From positions 29,583,598-29,647,597 of the forward strand of contig CM065297.1 of NCBI GenBank assembly GCA_032871835.1: a stretch of DNA of 64,000 nucleotides. The letters are read 5' to 3'. Position numbers and translations under genes: made by a program. A model generated the notes under the pieces. That model saw nothing but the letters and a program-made list of their open reading frames with translations, was not told the origin of the DNA and searched no databases. Positions 11,373 to 21,866 of this stretch are shown one piece after another. Origin of the DNA: Dipteronia dyeriana (lineage: Eukaryota > Streptophyta > Magnoliopsida > Sapindales > Sapindaceae). Position 1 is the stretch's first letter; every line of letters starts with the position of its first letter.

Positions 11373-12564
11373 TAAAACAAATTTTTTCTTCACAATTTGA
11401 CATTTCTATGAAAACTTATCATACAATTGTAGCCTTTAGTGCTTTACACATGCATTTTCACAGACACAAGTCACACAACTATATTAATACACACATCCCA
11501 TCCAGGAACAAAGAAAAATTCATCTATAAAAAGTGAAAACTGGTATCAAAATAAATCATCAAAATGAGCAGTAATTAACCAGATGTAAATTGAGATTACT
11601 AGGTTGGAGTGCAATAGTGATGTTCTCCTATGTCATCATTCATGAATGCAGAAGTTCCATTATCTTAAAACATTCACTTCAGTTTTATATATCCATTGCA
11701 TGTTATTTACCAGCCTGCTGCTCTAATACCAACCCCAGAGTTTCAATTGAAATCTCCAACTATTATCAATACATTTTTTAAAATTTTATACAGTTTCACC
11801 AATTGCTTCATAAACAGCATCTTGCAAAAATAAAAGAAAGACAACACAGAATTCTTAACTGCCATACCTCATCTGAGTAAACTATATATTCTCTTCAGAT
11901 AAATTATCGGAAATCGCAACCACGTTTAAAACCAAAGTACATAACTAAGTTTAAATTCGCAATCTAAATTCAGAAAAACCAAGGTATCCAACAAAACAAC
12001 TTTGACAAGTCAAATAAACAAAAATATAGTCAATATTTGATAAGCAACCTAGCTTTACTCCTATCATAAAACCCAAAATCAATAATTTATAAAGTTCACT
12101 GACAGATAACCCAGTATAGTTTTGCATTACTCACAAGATAGTAATAAAAAAAACAATTTAAAAATAAAAGGAAAAAGGGAATACATCAGTTGAATAAAAG
12201 CAAGATCGATTAGACGAAATTGAGACCCAACTATTAATCACGTCATTAAATTGCAAAATGAGAACATATAATAAATAACAGCACCAATAACAAATATTGG
12301 ATCAAAAGTGAAGCAATTGAGCATGCAAAGATAAAATACAATGGAAATCAAAAGTGGGGATGAAACGATACCTGTTCGATGAAATGCCTTACAGAGTAGG
12401 ATTTTTTTAAAAATAAAATGTTGAAATTTTTTAGAAGCCGGCGATTAAGCGTTCAACTGAGCTTCTCAAAATATAAATTTTTTGATATTGCTGTGATAAC
12501 CCTATAGTTTGGAGAATTATTAACACATTCACCGTCTTTTGTCAAATATTCATGCACACCTAGG
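11373..12564. repeat. Segmental duplication, copy 2 (GNA1 5' region without CDS)
   Basis: It matches 7209-8614 in the same direction: AATTTGACATTTCTAT, then TCCAGGAACAAAGAAAAA..., later ACCTGTTCGATGAAAT, and finally CATGCACACCTAGG. The splice donor (GATAC|CTGTTCG in plus orientation, 12367-12374) is kept. It lacks the hAT-type insertion and starts exactly at the gypsy LTR end, so its left part, where a GNA1 coding exon would be expected, is gone. Confidence 0.85.
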
Positions 12565-13434
12565 CTTTTTTTTAGAGCCATCTTATTAAAAATATATAGT
12601 TGTAAATAAATAAAATGAATCATAAAGAAAGAGAGATGAAAAAGAGCAGAGAGAATATTAACATTAGTGTTTGTGTTGATCTCTAGACAGTTTTACAATG
12701 AGATGTGCTCTCTATTTATAGTGTTTTTATAAAACTCATTTGATTTACTTTAAAGAGAGAATAGGCGGTCACTTTGCATAGACGATAATAAAACAAAACT
12801 AGAGGCCTTCAAGTGATACATGTGAGCAGCCTATTATCAATAATTATGTAGAAATATATCAAGATAACTATTAAGAATGGATTTTTTCTTATTTTTTTTA
12901 TTATTCATCTTAAATCAAATGTGTTTAAATCAAATGTGTATTTAATATACTATCTATATAAAATATAGTGTAAATTAAACAGAATAACTATATTTTTATC
13001 ATAAAATTCTTCTAATGGCATAAACTTATTATTCATCATAAACTCAAAATTTATCATTAATATTTTTGTTTATGTTAAATAGAATAAATATATGATATTG
13101 ATCCCTTTCAATTTCTTGTGGAATTCAATAATGAGCATGTTTGTCACAGTTAGAGAATTAAACATGCTAGATTAGGAGTCTAGGATGCAACTCAATTACT
13201 TTCACGCAAAATTTTAGAAACTACTTATTTAGCAATTCTAAGAAAATATCTTAGAATACAATTTGGAAAAAAAAAATATACTACAACAATGTGTAACTTT
13301 TTATTATATTAAATATTGGATGAATTTTTATAACATTGTTCAATAATTATTATTAAACTTTACGATGGATAGTAAGAAAGAGCTAATCTCAACGTTAAAA
13401 GGATCAGGTGGTAATAGTTCAAAAACAAAGCCTT
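12565..13434. other. AT-rich spacer, no gene seen
   Basis: No coding frame, RNA gene or clear repeat is visible. A purine-rich patch (AAGAGCAGAGAG) lies near 12640 and a short repeated AAATCAAATGTGT near 12912-12940. Confidence 0.5.
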
Positions 13435-13443
13435 TAAATAATA
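13435..13443. repeat. MULE target-site duplication, left
   Basis: TAAATAATA lies immediately before the left terminal repeat. The same nine bases follow the right terminal repeat at 21858-21866. A 9-bp duplication is the hallmark of Mutator-type insertion. Confidence 0.93.
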
Positions 13444-13522
13444 GGGTTTTTAGCAAAAATACCCTATTTTAGGGGCTTAATAGCAAATCTACCCTAAAAA
13501 TAAATTCAATTGCAAAACTACC
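13444..13522 (+). repeat. MULE left terminal inverted repeat
   Basis: It begins GGGTTTTTAGCAAAAATACC and ends CAATTGCAAAACTACC. It matches the reverse complement of 21779-21857 at about 71 of 79 positions by hand alignment. Confidence 0.92.
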
Positions 13523-14870
13523 ATGAAATGACATTGTTACCCTTCTTTTAAAAAAAATCCAATTTCACTGATTGCCCTAACCATTCCAAACCCTCCTGCC
13601 TACCTTTCCCGAGACCACCCTAGCCAGATCAAATTCTGTTATCATCTTGTTCGTCGTCAAGTTGCAATCGAGTTCCAGTGAGCGTCGACGACTTCGCCGT
13701 CGAGTTGCCCATCCCGCCAGCCACGCACCGTTGACTTCGCCAACTAGCAACAGGAACGACGATCAACAACTTCTTCGTCAGTGAGTTTTGACGACATCGT
13801 TGCAAGCAAAACCTCCAGTTGACGCTGACACCGTTGCCAGACGTCTTCTCATTCCGTCTCAACGGTCTTGTTCTGACGTTGCCATACATCATTGAAGGTA
13901 TTTTGTGTTTTGAAACCTAACATTTAATTTTATGTTTTTGAGTTGAAATTGATTTTAGGGTTTGCATTGATCGTACTTAATTCGCAATACAAGCAAATGA
14001 TGAATACCAAGTTTCAATTGAGTTGCTCTATTTGGTTGAGTGAATCGTGAAGTGTTAGGGTTTTCTCTTTGCGTGTTCAATTACTTTTGTTTGATCGAGT
14101 GAGAGATTTTTTGAATTCATGTTTTTCCTTTTGATTTTCCTGCATGCACTTTCCTTGTAACCAAACAGATATAGCACATGGAAGTCACGAGATGACATGA
14201 TTATGAAAATGCGATTCTTGTTTTAGTTTTTGAGTGTATGCGTTTTAATTTTTATGTGTTTAAATATTGATATCTTGTTTGTTTTTTATTCAATTGAGTA
14301 AACTATGATGTTTAGAAGATTACTGTAAAATTGCAGCTGTTTTAGATATTCTTGCTGCTGGTAATGAGTAATCTTGTAAATTATTCTATCAAAAAAAATT
14401 ATCAATTTAATTTCTAGAAGTAAAAAATTGCAGTTGTTTTAGATGTTCTGGCTGCTGTTTTAGATGTTCATGGTATGTAGAGTAGAACTGATATATAATA
14501 CACATTGAAACTCACTAGTAGTACATTTGCATCTCAAACTCTATATACATTACATGTATATCACTGTTTTGTGTTGTGTTTGTGTGCTTCAGAAGCTGTT
14601 TTGAGTTGTTTTCTGTGTTGATGTTTAATTGTCATCGGGTTGGCTAAAATTTGGCAGATTGAATTGTCAAATTTTGCTGAAATTGATGATGCATATAAGC
14701 ATATGATGTTATTTTGTGGTCCTTATTTAGATTTAATGATATTTTTCTTTTTGTTTGCACATCTCTACCATGGTTTGGCCAGTTGAGCAGACAATGTATT
14801 TTTCAATATTTTTATTTTTTACTTTAGTTAATATATGAATGTATTATGGAATGTATTTAGGTATATACAC
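13523..14870 (+). other. MULE 5' region: leader exon and intron of the Ulp1-like gene
   Basis: A GC-richer block (about 13600-13897) ends in a good splice donor ATTGAAG|GTATTTTG. The long AT-rich stretch after it ends in an acceptor GTATTTAG|GTATATACAC, just before the ATG at 14871. This looks like an untranslated first exon plus an intron. The minus-strand frame across 13629-13892 has no family features and was not called. Confidence 0.5.
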
Positions 14871-17800
14871 ATGGGTGGACAGAAATTACTTGAGTCACTT
14901 AAGATCAAGGAATGTGATCGTTTTCCATCTCGAGTTTCTAGGTATTGTAATTGGGATAGTATAAGACTTATTAAATCGTGTATCTCACCAAAACAACTCG
15001 ATATGTTTAAAGAGACGTGTTTCGGTCATTTTTTAGATGTGAGTGATATGGTGTTGTCTGGCCAATTTTGTCACCATATCTTGCTTAGGGAGTGTCATGT
15101 CAAGAATGAGGAAGAAAATTCATCTTGTTTGTGGTATCATGTCGGCAACGGGATGATACGGTTCAACCCAGTGGAGTTTTGTTTAGTTACTGGACTAGCC
15201 TTTGGAGAATACTCTGAATCCACATCGAATCTTTTCAATCGAAAGAATAGTAGACTTTGGCGATCCTACTTCCAAGAAAGTAAAGTCAGTGTTAAAATGG
15301 TTGTTGATTGGTTTAGAAACCTTATTCCTAATAATAACAATAGTGATGAAGATATGGTGAAGTTGGCTTTAATAATTTTTTTAGAGATGACGTTGGTTTG
15401 CAAGGATGATAGGAATGATATCCTCTATTGGGCATTGGAGTTAGTGGATGATTTAGATGCTATTAATAAGTTTCTGTGGGGGTCATTCATATACGCAAGG
15501 ACATTTAACTCTCTTTCTAGTTGTCTTGTTGGCCGTGATGATAAGTTCAAGGATAAATTCAATGAGGGGGTTGATGTTCCAACGAAAAGTAAAGTGGAGA
15601 GGTACAACGTTTATGGGATTTTGACAGCTTTTCAGGTGATGTGTGATATAATTAATGAATTTAATAAAATCTTTTTAGGCAACATGATGTGTTGTTATTG
15701 ATGAATCTTACTATGTTTTTTATCGTTATCAGGTGTGGGGAATCGAAGCAATACCAAAATGGGCCACAGTTGGATATGCTGTTCGGGTGAACAATGTCAC
15801 CCCCAGAATTTTGAATTGGCGATACACGAAAACTCCCGCATATGCAGATATTTTAAAAAACATATTTATGTTTAAAAACGTAAGTAGTTAATATTGTTGC
15901 TTATATTAAGATGTATTTTATTTGTTAGTTATTTTTTTCTTGGCTCTAATTATTATTGTTTTCTAAAATTTCAGCTTACCATATACAAAGTTCTTGGGCC
16001 CTCTGATGATGAATCAAAGAAACCGTATTGGACGGGTATTGATCAACTCCAATATGTATCACCTGATGTGGACGGCTATCTCGGTGAGGATGATATTGAT
16101 GATGATATTGAGGATGATATTGAAGATGGCGTTGATGATGCTAATGAGAATGATAATGAGGGAGATCATCAAACTACAAATTTAAAAAAAAATGAAGTCA
16201 GAGGAAAGAAGAAAGAATTGATTACACTTGAGAAGGTCCATAAAAGATTGGATGATATGCAAGCACGGTAAAATGATTTAAAAAGATCAGATGACTTTTA
16301 TGAAGAATTCACTTATGGATGAAATGTGAATGGGATTCCTTCGTTTGACGGAGCTTATATGTTTGAACAAAGTGGCTGAAAAGGTACATGTTGGTCTAAT
16401 TTGTAAACTCCTCTAATTTTTAATTGGTTTTAACGAAAGTGATTTATATTTGATGTAGTTAAATGAACATACTATCACCGATCTCAGCGAAGATGACAAC
16501 ATCCAAGACTATCAACCTTCAGTTCCTCGTGGTGTTACGTCTCCTGAATTTTTCGTCGTGTCCGAGACAAGCGAAGATGTTAAGCAATTGGAAAGGCCAC
16601 CAAAGCTTACCATAAAAGTACCTAGAGATCGCAAACGGTCCGTCTTTACTGTGAGCCTGTACGTTGATCCCACGGCGAAGAGGCCTAGGAAACCGAAAAT
16701 ACCTGAATTCGGAAGCGATACTGAAGTGGATGAGGAAATTCTACGTTCAATGCAATCATGGATAAAGGACAACAAGAACATATGGTATGTTAAAGCATGT
16801 ATTATTATTGTAATCCCCATTCCAATTTTATTGATAAGTTTTTATTATTCAACATTAACAGCATGAACGTAGGTTTGCTTAAAGCAAAGCCTGCTTGGTT
16901 TGAACTGTTGATATCTCCAAACGGATGGTTAGAGGGAGATGTAAGTTGTATTTCTTATATTGCAATTCATTACTATATTGTATGCATTTACGGTAATACA
17001 AATATGTTTCATGACAGCATATAGACACATATTGTCATCTAATGCGGCGACGTGGCTATTTCTATCCTCAATTGTACAACCCGGACATTGCGTTATTGGG
17101 TTACACATTCATGGTATTTAAACACATTTACGACAACAACATTTACTATTTCTGTTTTTTTCCATTGACCAAATCTAATCATTTTTGACAAGTTTTGTAG
17201 ATAAAAATTCAAAGAAGGTGGTCAACTTTTTCTAAGGCTAAAAAACAATTCAAGCATGAAACCTACAAATGGAACAACACAATGATAGACTATGTTATTG
17301 GAAAATACCCGGTGAATGCTTCGGTACATTGGCGGACAATTCATGGTGTAAGTAATTTGTATATTAACATGTTGTTATTCAACTATTAGTAATTTGTATA
17401 TTAACATATTCATTTGACCGTTGCTTGATTTTTCAGATTTTGTTTCCTACAAATGTAAATTGAAATCATTAGGTTGCGGTAGAGGTCAACTTGAAGGAGC
17501 GGGCCATTAAAGTATATGACTCATAACCGGACGCCAATAGTGTTGATGAAATACTGAGGTGGGCAACTTGTCTTAGAAAGATGTTGCCATCTTTGTTGGT
17601 GCATGCGATGCTTGATACTTATAACGATCCTACATCATTTGCTGTTGAAAGACCTGAAGAAGGCATTCCATATCAAGGAAATGAGTATGTCTTTGTGTAT
17701 GTTTGAATGGTTAAAGTTTATGTGGCAGTTGATGTTTTTTTTTGTTTATTATGGTTTTTTATTTGATATAGGTCCGACTGTGGTATTTTTACTCTGAAAT

Positions 17801-17931
17801 TCTTAGAGTACATATGGGCCGGAAAACAATTTGACATAGAAGTGAAAGATGGAGCACCCCTTAGAGTTAAAATAGCAACAGAAATATTTCAAAATTCAAA
17901 ACAAGTGCCTAGTGTAAATAATGCAAACTAA
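14871..17931 (+). pseudogene. DUF1985-Ulp1 (C48) cysteine protease-like gene carried by the MULE
   Basis: Exons can be followed by GT-AG sites: 14871-15634, 15733-15879, 15975 to about 16384, 16459-16784, 16862-16940, 17018-17113, 17201-17347, 17473-17684 and 17772-17931. The first exon has the DUF1985 pattern (CFGHFLDVSDMV, ILLREC, RFNPVEFCLVTGLAFG). The third has an acidic stretch (DDIDDDIEDDIED). The last exons form a Ulp1/SENP protease domain: SPNGWLEGDHID, histidine in VHW at about 17327, aspartate in VYDS at 17518-17520 and cysteine in SDCGIF at 17779-17781. The triad is therefore present. Active members of the family cleave SUMO. Breaks: TAA at 16269-16271, a frame change near 16290, TGA at 16327-16329, and TAA at 17524-17526 shortly after the catalytic aspartate. 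No transcript evidence is available, and some exon limits are inferred. Confidence 0.85.
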
Positions 17932-18294
17932 TGTGTATAATGCTAAATTTAATATTTGAGACTAGCATTTTGTATATGTTGTGGTGGTGATGTGAGTGAA
18001 ACGTGTGATATGGTGATGTGAGATATTTTGTGAATATTAGAAGTGTTGTATTTGCAGGGACCGAAAAAGTATGGATTTATTGTAAAAATAAACGGTACTC
18101 TGTAGAAATTTTGTAAATTATATTCAATAGAGTACACATTGACTGTAAAAAACTGCACTTAAATATCACATGAATCAGAAGTATTTTACTACATTTGTCA
18201 AGTAAAAAAACTGCACAGTACAATATAAATGCCTCTTACATATGAATTACATGAAGATCATAAAAAATTGAAAACAAAATAAGTTTTCAACTGC
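17932..18294. other. Convergent spacer between the two MULE genes
   Basis: The spacer is AT-rich and holds the 3' ends of the plus-strand protease gene and the minus-strand transposase. It has no coding frame of its own. Confidence 0.6.
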
Positions 18295-20746
18295 CTAAAG
18301 CAGCCCACTTGCCTCACCAATTTCACTTGTACTTCCTATGCCATTTGATGGTGTACTTGACTTCGGGCAGGTACACGTATGGCTATTGTGACCAACACGG
18401 TGACAAGTTGTGCATCTCCTTTGAGTTACTTCCTCACCAAATGGCGGGATACGATTCTTTCTAGGTCTTCTAGGAGGATGACGACCTACTGGTGGACGAA
18501 CAATTTTTGATGCAATATCCAAATAAACCAACCATTCACTGGGTTGTCCCATGGGAAGTATTTCCCCGATGTATGTTGCAACAAGGAACGCACTAGTGTA
18601 ATAAGGGGTACAATAATCTGGAAACGAAAATCCTCGTAACCTAATGCAAGCTAATGCATGTGCACATGGAAGTTGGTCGACATCAAATTCTCTACAATTA
18701 CAGGTTTTTGTTGTCAAATCAACATGTCCATCTAAATCTCTATCTTTAATAAGGAACGTGTAAAATGTGATGGGGTAGACCCACATATATTGTGCTTGCT
18801 CATCCTTGAAGCCTATGGCTACAGCTGCGGCTGTTGTTAATTGAGTTGTAAGTTTAAGTGCAGATGTGCGATGTTCATAGAACCAACCCTGAAGAACCCC
18901 TCTGATGTAATCAATCACTCCTGTAATAGGCAATTCCTTGCATCCTTTAAGTGCATTATTCATGGACTCTGCAATGTTGGTTGACAATATGTTGTACCTT
19001 TTTCTTGGACTGTATGCTCGCGACCAACGATCAAACCTCACAGCCGTGACATATTGAGCTGCTTTGAAATTAATATTTGCTAGTTGTTCCATCAGTTGTA
19101 GGAATTGACTTTCCCGATACACCCTGGTTGCCCGTTCAAAGTACCGTTTAAGTGCTTTATTCTTGCCACAGTGTGCAAGCATGTTCCGTTGTAAATGTAT
19201 CACACATGCACCGTGGAATGAATTTGGGAACACTTTTTCTACACTGGTTATGATACTATTTTTCCTGTCTGAAACTATAACCAAATCTTCAACTTCACCA
19301 ACGGCTTTATACAACCTAGATAAAAACCATTCCCAACCTTCATTTGTCTCTGATTCGCCAACACCAAACCCTAAAGGAAATATTTGTTCATTGCCATCCA
19401 TACACACAGCCACAAATAATACTCCTTTATGAGGACCTATCAAAAACATCCCGTCGATAGCAATCACCGGTCTAATCGAAGACAGAAAACCATCTTTACA
19501 AGCTTTGAAGCAAAAGAACATATACATGAACCTGTTAGACGAATCTGTGTGGAAGTCAGTAATAGTCCCAGGATTTGTTTGCTCGAACATATACAAGTAT
19601 GATGGAAAAATACTGTATGACTCAGCCCGGTGTTCCTTGAATCTCCTCTAAGGCAATATGTCTAGCTCGGTACCCTTTGTGGTAGTTACAAGAGATTTCA
19701 AACTCCATCTGCATGTCGTGTACAATTTCCTTAGGCTTGTATAAACTATGATCATGAAATTTGTCTTTTATATTTTTCCCTATGACCCGTGCTCTTGCTT
19801 GCCTCTGATGTGGAAATTGTGCTTCTATAGAGCATGTGTGGTGATTGTAAAATTTTCTAATCTGGAAATAATCCGAATTTTGAACCCTAGCCGCACGCAT
19901 TTTCCAACTACAATCCTCCACAATACACCGAACTTGATAACGTGTTGTATCTGACTTGAACACCCTAATCTGGAATCGATTGGCAAGACAATAACTACCT
20001 AATTGCAATTGTAGTTGTTTCTTGCTTGAAAACACTTCACCCACTTCAATACGCATGGTCACAGGTCTTGATGCAACTTCACCTGAATTAATAGCATATG
20101 ATGCACATTGAGGTGGAACAAGCCTCTGGACATGGGCAAATTGATTGTCATACTGGTTGGGAGTTTGATTGAGAATGGGATTGAAGTGTGGTTCTGTTTC
20201 ATCACGACCAGGAATGAGACTAGGAGAAACTGTATCAATGTTGGGAGTTGGTGTAAAACCTTCTCGAATATCATCCAAATTGGCACCTATGTTAGGTACA
20301 TCTGACCTTTGAAACACATCCATATTACTAACTTGTATATTGCTTTGGTGTGTATGATGAAATTCATACTTAGGAGTTGTATGATGTGGGTTGTGAGAGG
20401 ACTCTGGTAGTTTATGATTCGTTTATGGACACACATGGTTGATTTCTTCAGCACTTATGCAAACTAATGGTTCAACATTCTCTCGACGAAGCAACAAAAC
20501 AACGTCTTTATCATCAACAATCTCAATAGGCATACTAGGATGAAAAGTTTGTGCAACGGTCGTCATACTAACCTGATAATGATCTCGATCAATTCCAGTG
20601 ACACGATATACTTTATCTAATAATTGATCATAATTTGCATCTCTTGGAAAATCAAACGCCTTCGCTCTTTGACCTTCATACCAATATTGACCATGATGAC
20701 ATTTCCATTTTCCACCCCAATTTAAAACCAATTGCACACTTGTCAT
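18295..20746 (-). pseudogene. MuDR/MULE transposase, one stop and one frameshift
   Basis: On the minus strand the ATG at 20746 follows an acceptor-like TTTTTGTTTTTAG. The first part (about 107 residues) is a PB1-like N-terminal region. A TAA at 20423-20425 interrupts the frame, which then continues in phase (PESSHNPHH...). The zinc-finger-like MuDR N-terminal domain (YQVRCIVEDCSWKMRAARV, later HTCSIE) follows. At about 19622-19630 one base disrupts the frame just after LEEIQGTPG. The last 433 residues hold the catalytic domain: D48 in IDGMF, D110 in IVSDRKN, a C..H pair in CVIHL, and E210 in NIAESMNNA. They also hold a SWIM zinc finger (C299, C301, C311, H313) and a CCHC knuckle (C395, C398, H403, C408). 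The total is about 820 residues, so the protein is near full length, with only two lesions. Confidence 0.9.
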
Positions 20747-20861
20747 CTTCAATCCTAAAAACAAAAACAAATATAATAAACTGATAAAAATCAGTATTAT
20801 TTGAAAAAAATCAGATAAGATTGTCTAAACTTTGTTTTGAAAAAAAATACATGTAAACAAT

Positions 20862-21478
20862 CCTCGGGACGGGGCGACCCGATGTCGGGTCACCTCTTCC
20901 CGAGAATTTTTACAATTCTAGGAAAATCCCTCGGGATGGGGTGACCCGATATCGGGTCGCCCCGTCTCGAGAATTTAAAGCCTCGGGAAGGGGTGACCCG
21001 ACATCGGGTATCCCTGTCTAGAAGATTTAACTCGTTGGGATGGGGAGACCCGATGTCGGGTCACCCGGGTCACCCCGTCCCGAGGTATTTTCCAAGACTT
21101 TGAAAAAACCTTGGGACGGGGTGACCTGACATCGGGTTACCCCTTCCCGAGGCTTTAAATTCTCCTGGCGGGGTGACCCGACGTCGGGTCACCCCGTCCC
21201 GAGGTGTTTTCAAAGTCTTGGAAAATTCCTCAAGATGTCGGGTCACCCCATTCCGAGGAATTTTCCAAGACTTTGATAAAACCTCGGGACGGGGTGACTA
21301 GATATCCCGAGGTATAAAATCCTCGGGAGAGGGTGACCCGATGTCCGGTCACCCTGTCCCGAAAATCTTCTTCAAACATTAAAAAAGTTCGGGACGGGGT
21401 GACCCGATGTCGGGTAACCCTGTCCTGAGGTAAATCCTCGGGACAGGGTTACCCGACATCGGGTCACCCTTACCCGAA
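20862..21478. repeat. GC-rich palindrome array, about 11 units
   Basis: The unit is close to CCTCGGGACGGGGTGACCCG, then a 2-base centre, then the mirror image CGGGTCACCCCGTCCCGAGG. Units are joined by short A/T linkers, some themselves related (TTTTCCAAGACTTTG). The core GACCCGAYRTCGGGTC occurs at roughly 20875, 20945, 20995, 21045, 21125, 21180, 21340, 21395 and 21455, with degenerate units between. Spacing is about 40-75 bp. Each unit could fold into a GC-rich hairpin of about 20 base pairs. The array lies 116 bp upstream of the transposase ATG, on the side facing the right terminus. Its function is unknown; transposase binding or promoter methylation are possibilities. Confidence 0.93.
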
Positions 21479-21778
21479 CTTTCTTTCAACAATGGAAAGT
21501 AAAAAAATGGAAAGCTTATGAGGTTGAAAACATAATTTTAAAATGCATAACATACCTTTCAATTACTTTAATATAATATCTCCAATGATTTAAAAACCTA
21601 AAATTGAAAAACAAATATATGGGAAATAAAGTGTTGTAGTGTAGGAAAATTGTTAGATAGTATTTAGTTTATTAGTTTGATAAGTTGGTTGGTAAATGGT
21701 TGGTAAATGGTTGGTAAAAGTAATAAAAAGGATAATAAATGTGGTTAGTGATAAATGAGGGTATTTTGGGAAGAATAG
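21479..21778. other. MULE sub-terminal region, transposase leader
   Basis: The sequence is AT-rich, with no coding frame and a short direct repeat TTGGTAAATGG at about 21690-21715. It presumably contains transposase promoter elements, but none can be pointed to. Confidence 0.45.
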
Positions 21779-21857
21779 GGTAGTTTTGCAATTGATTTAG
21801 ATTTTAGGGTAGATTTGCTATTAAACCCCTAAAATAGGACATTTTTACTAAAAACCC
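21779..21857 (-). repeat. MULE right terminal inverted repeat
   Basis: Read on the minus strand it starts GGGTTTTTAGTAAAAATGTC and ends CAATTGCAAAACTACC, matching 13444-13522 with about eight differences. It is followed by the right target duplication TAAATAATA at 21858-21866. Confidence 0.92.
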
Positions 21858-21866
21858 TAAATAATA

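Larger units (their letters stand above)
13444..21857. mobile_element. Mutator-like element (MULE) with Ulp1-like gene, 8,414 bp
   Basis: The element is bounded by 79-bp terminal inverted repeats and a perfect 9-bp target duplication. Inside are two convergent genes: a DUF1985-Ulp1 protease-like gene on the plus strand (14871-17931) and a MuDR-type transposase on the minus strand (18295-20746). A 617-bp palindrome array (20862-21478) lies between the transposase 5' end and the right terminus. MULEs that carry Ulp1-like protease genes are known in plants (Kaonashi elements of Arabidopsis, CUMULE of melon), and the layout suggests this group. The transposase has only one stop and one frameshift, and the target duplication is perfect, so insertion was fairly recent. 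As written it is probably non-autonomous. Confidence 0.93.

Noticed and set aside
13629..13892. Minus-strand frame of 87 residues in a GC-rich block
   Set aside because: It is arginine-rich low-complexity antisense of the leader exon of the Ulp1-like gene, with no family resemblance and no splice or start context.
14871..17931. Calling the Ulp1-like gene a host SUMO protease
   Set aside because: It lies wholly within a MULE bounded by target duplications, has the DUF1985 arrangement typical of transposon-carried copies, and contains stops.
20862..21478. CRISPR-like or rDNA spacer-like array
   Set aside because: Spacing is irregular, units are palindromes with related linkers, and the locus is a eukaryotic transposon. 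There is no unique-spacer pattern and no adjacent rRNA.
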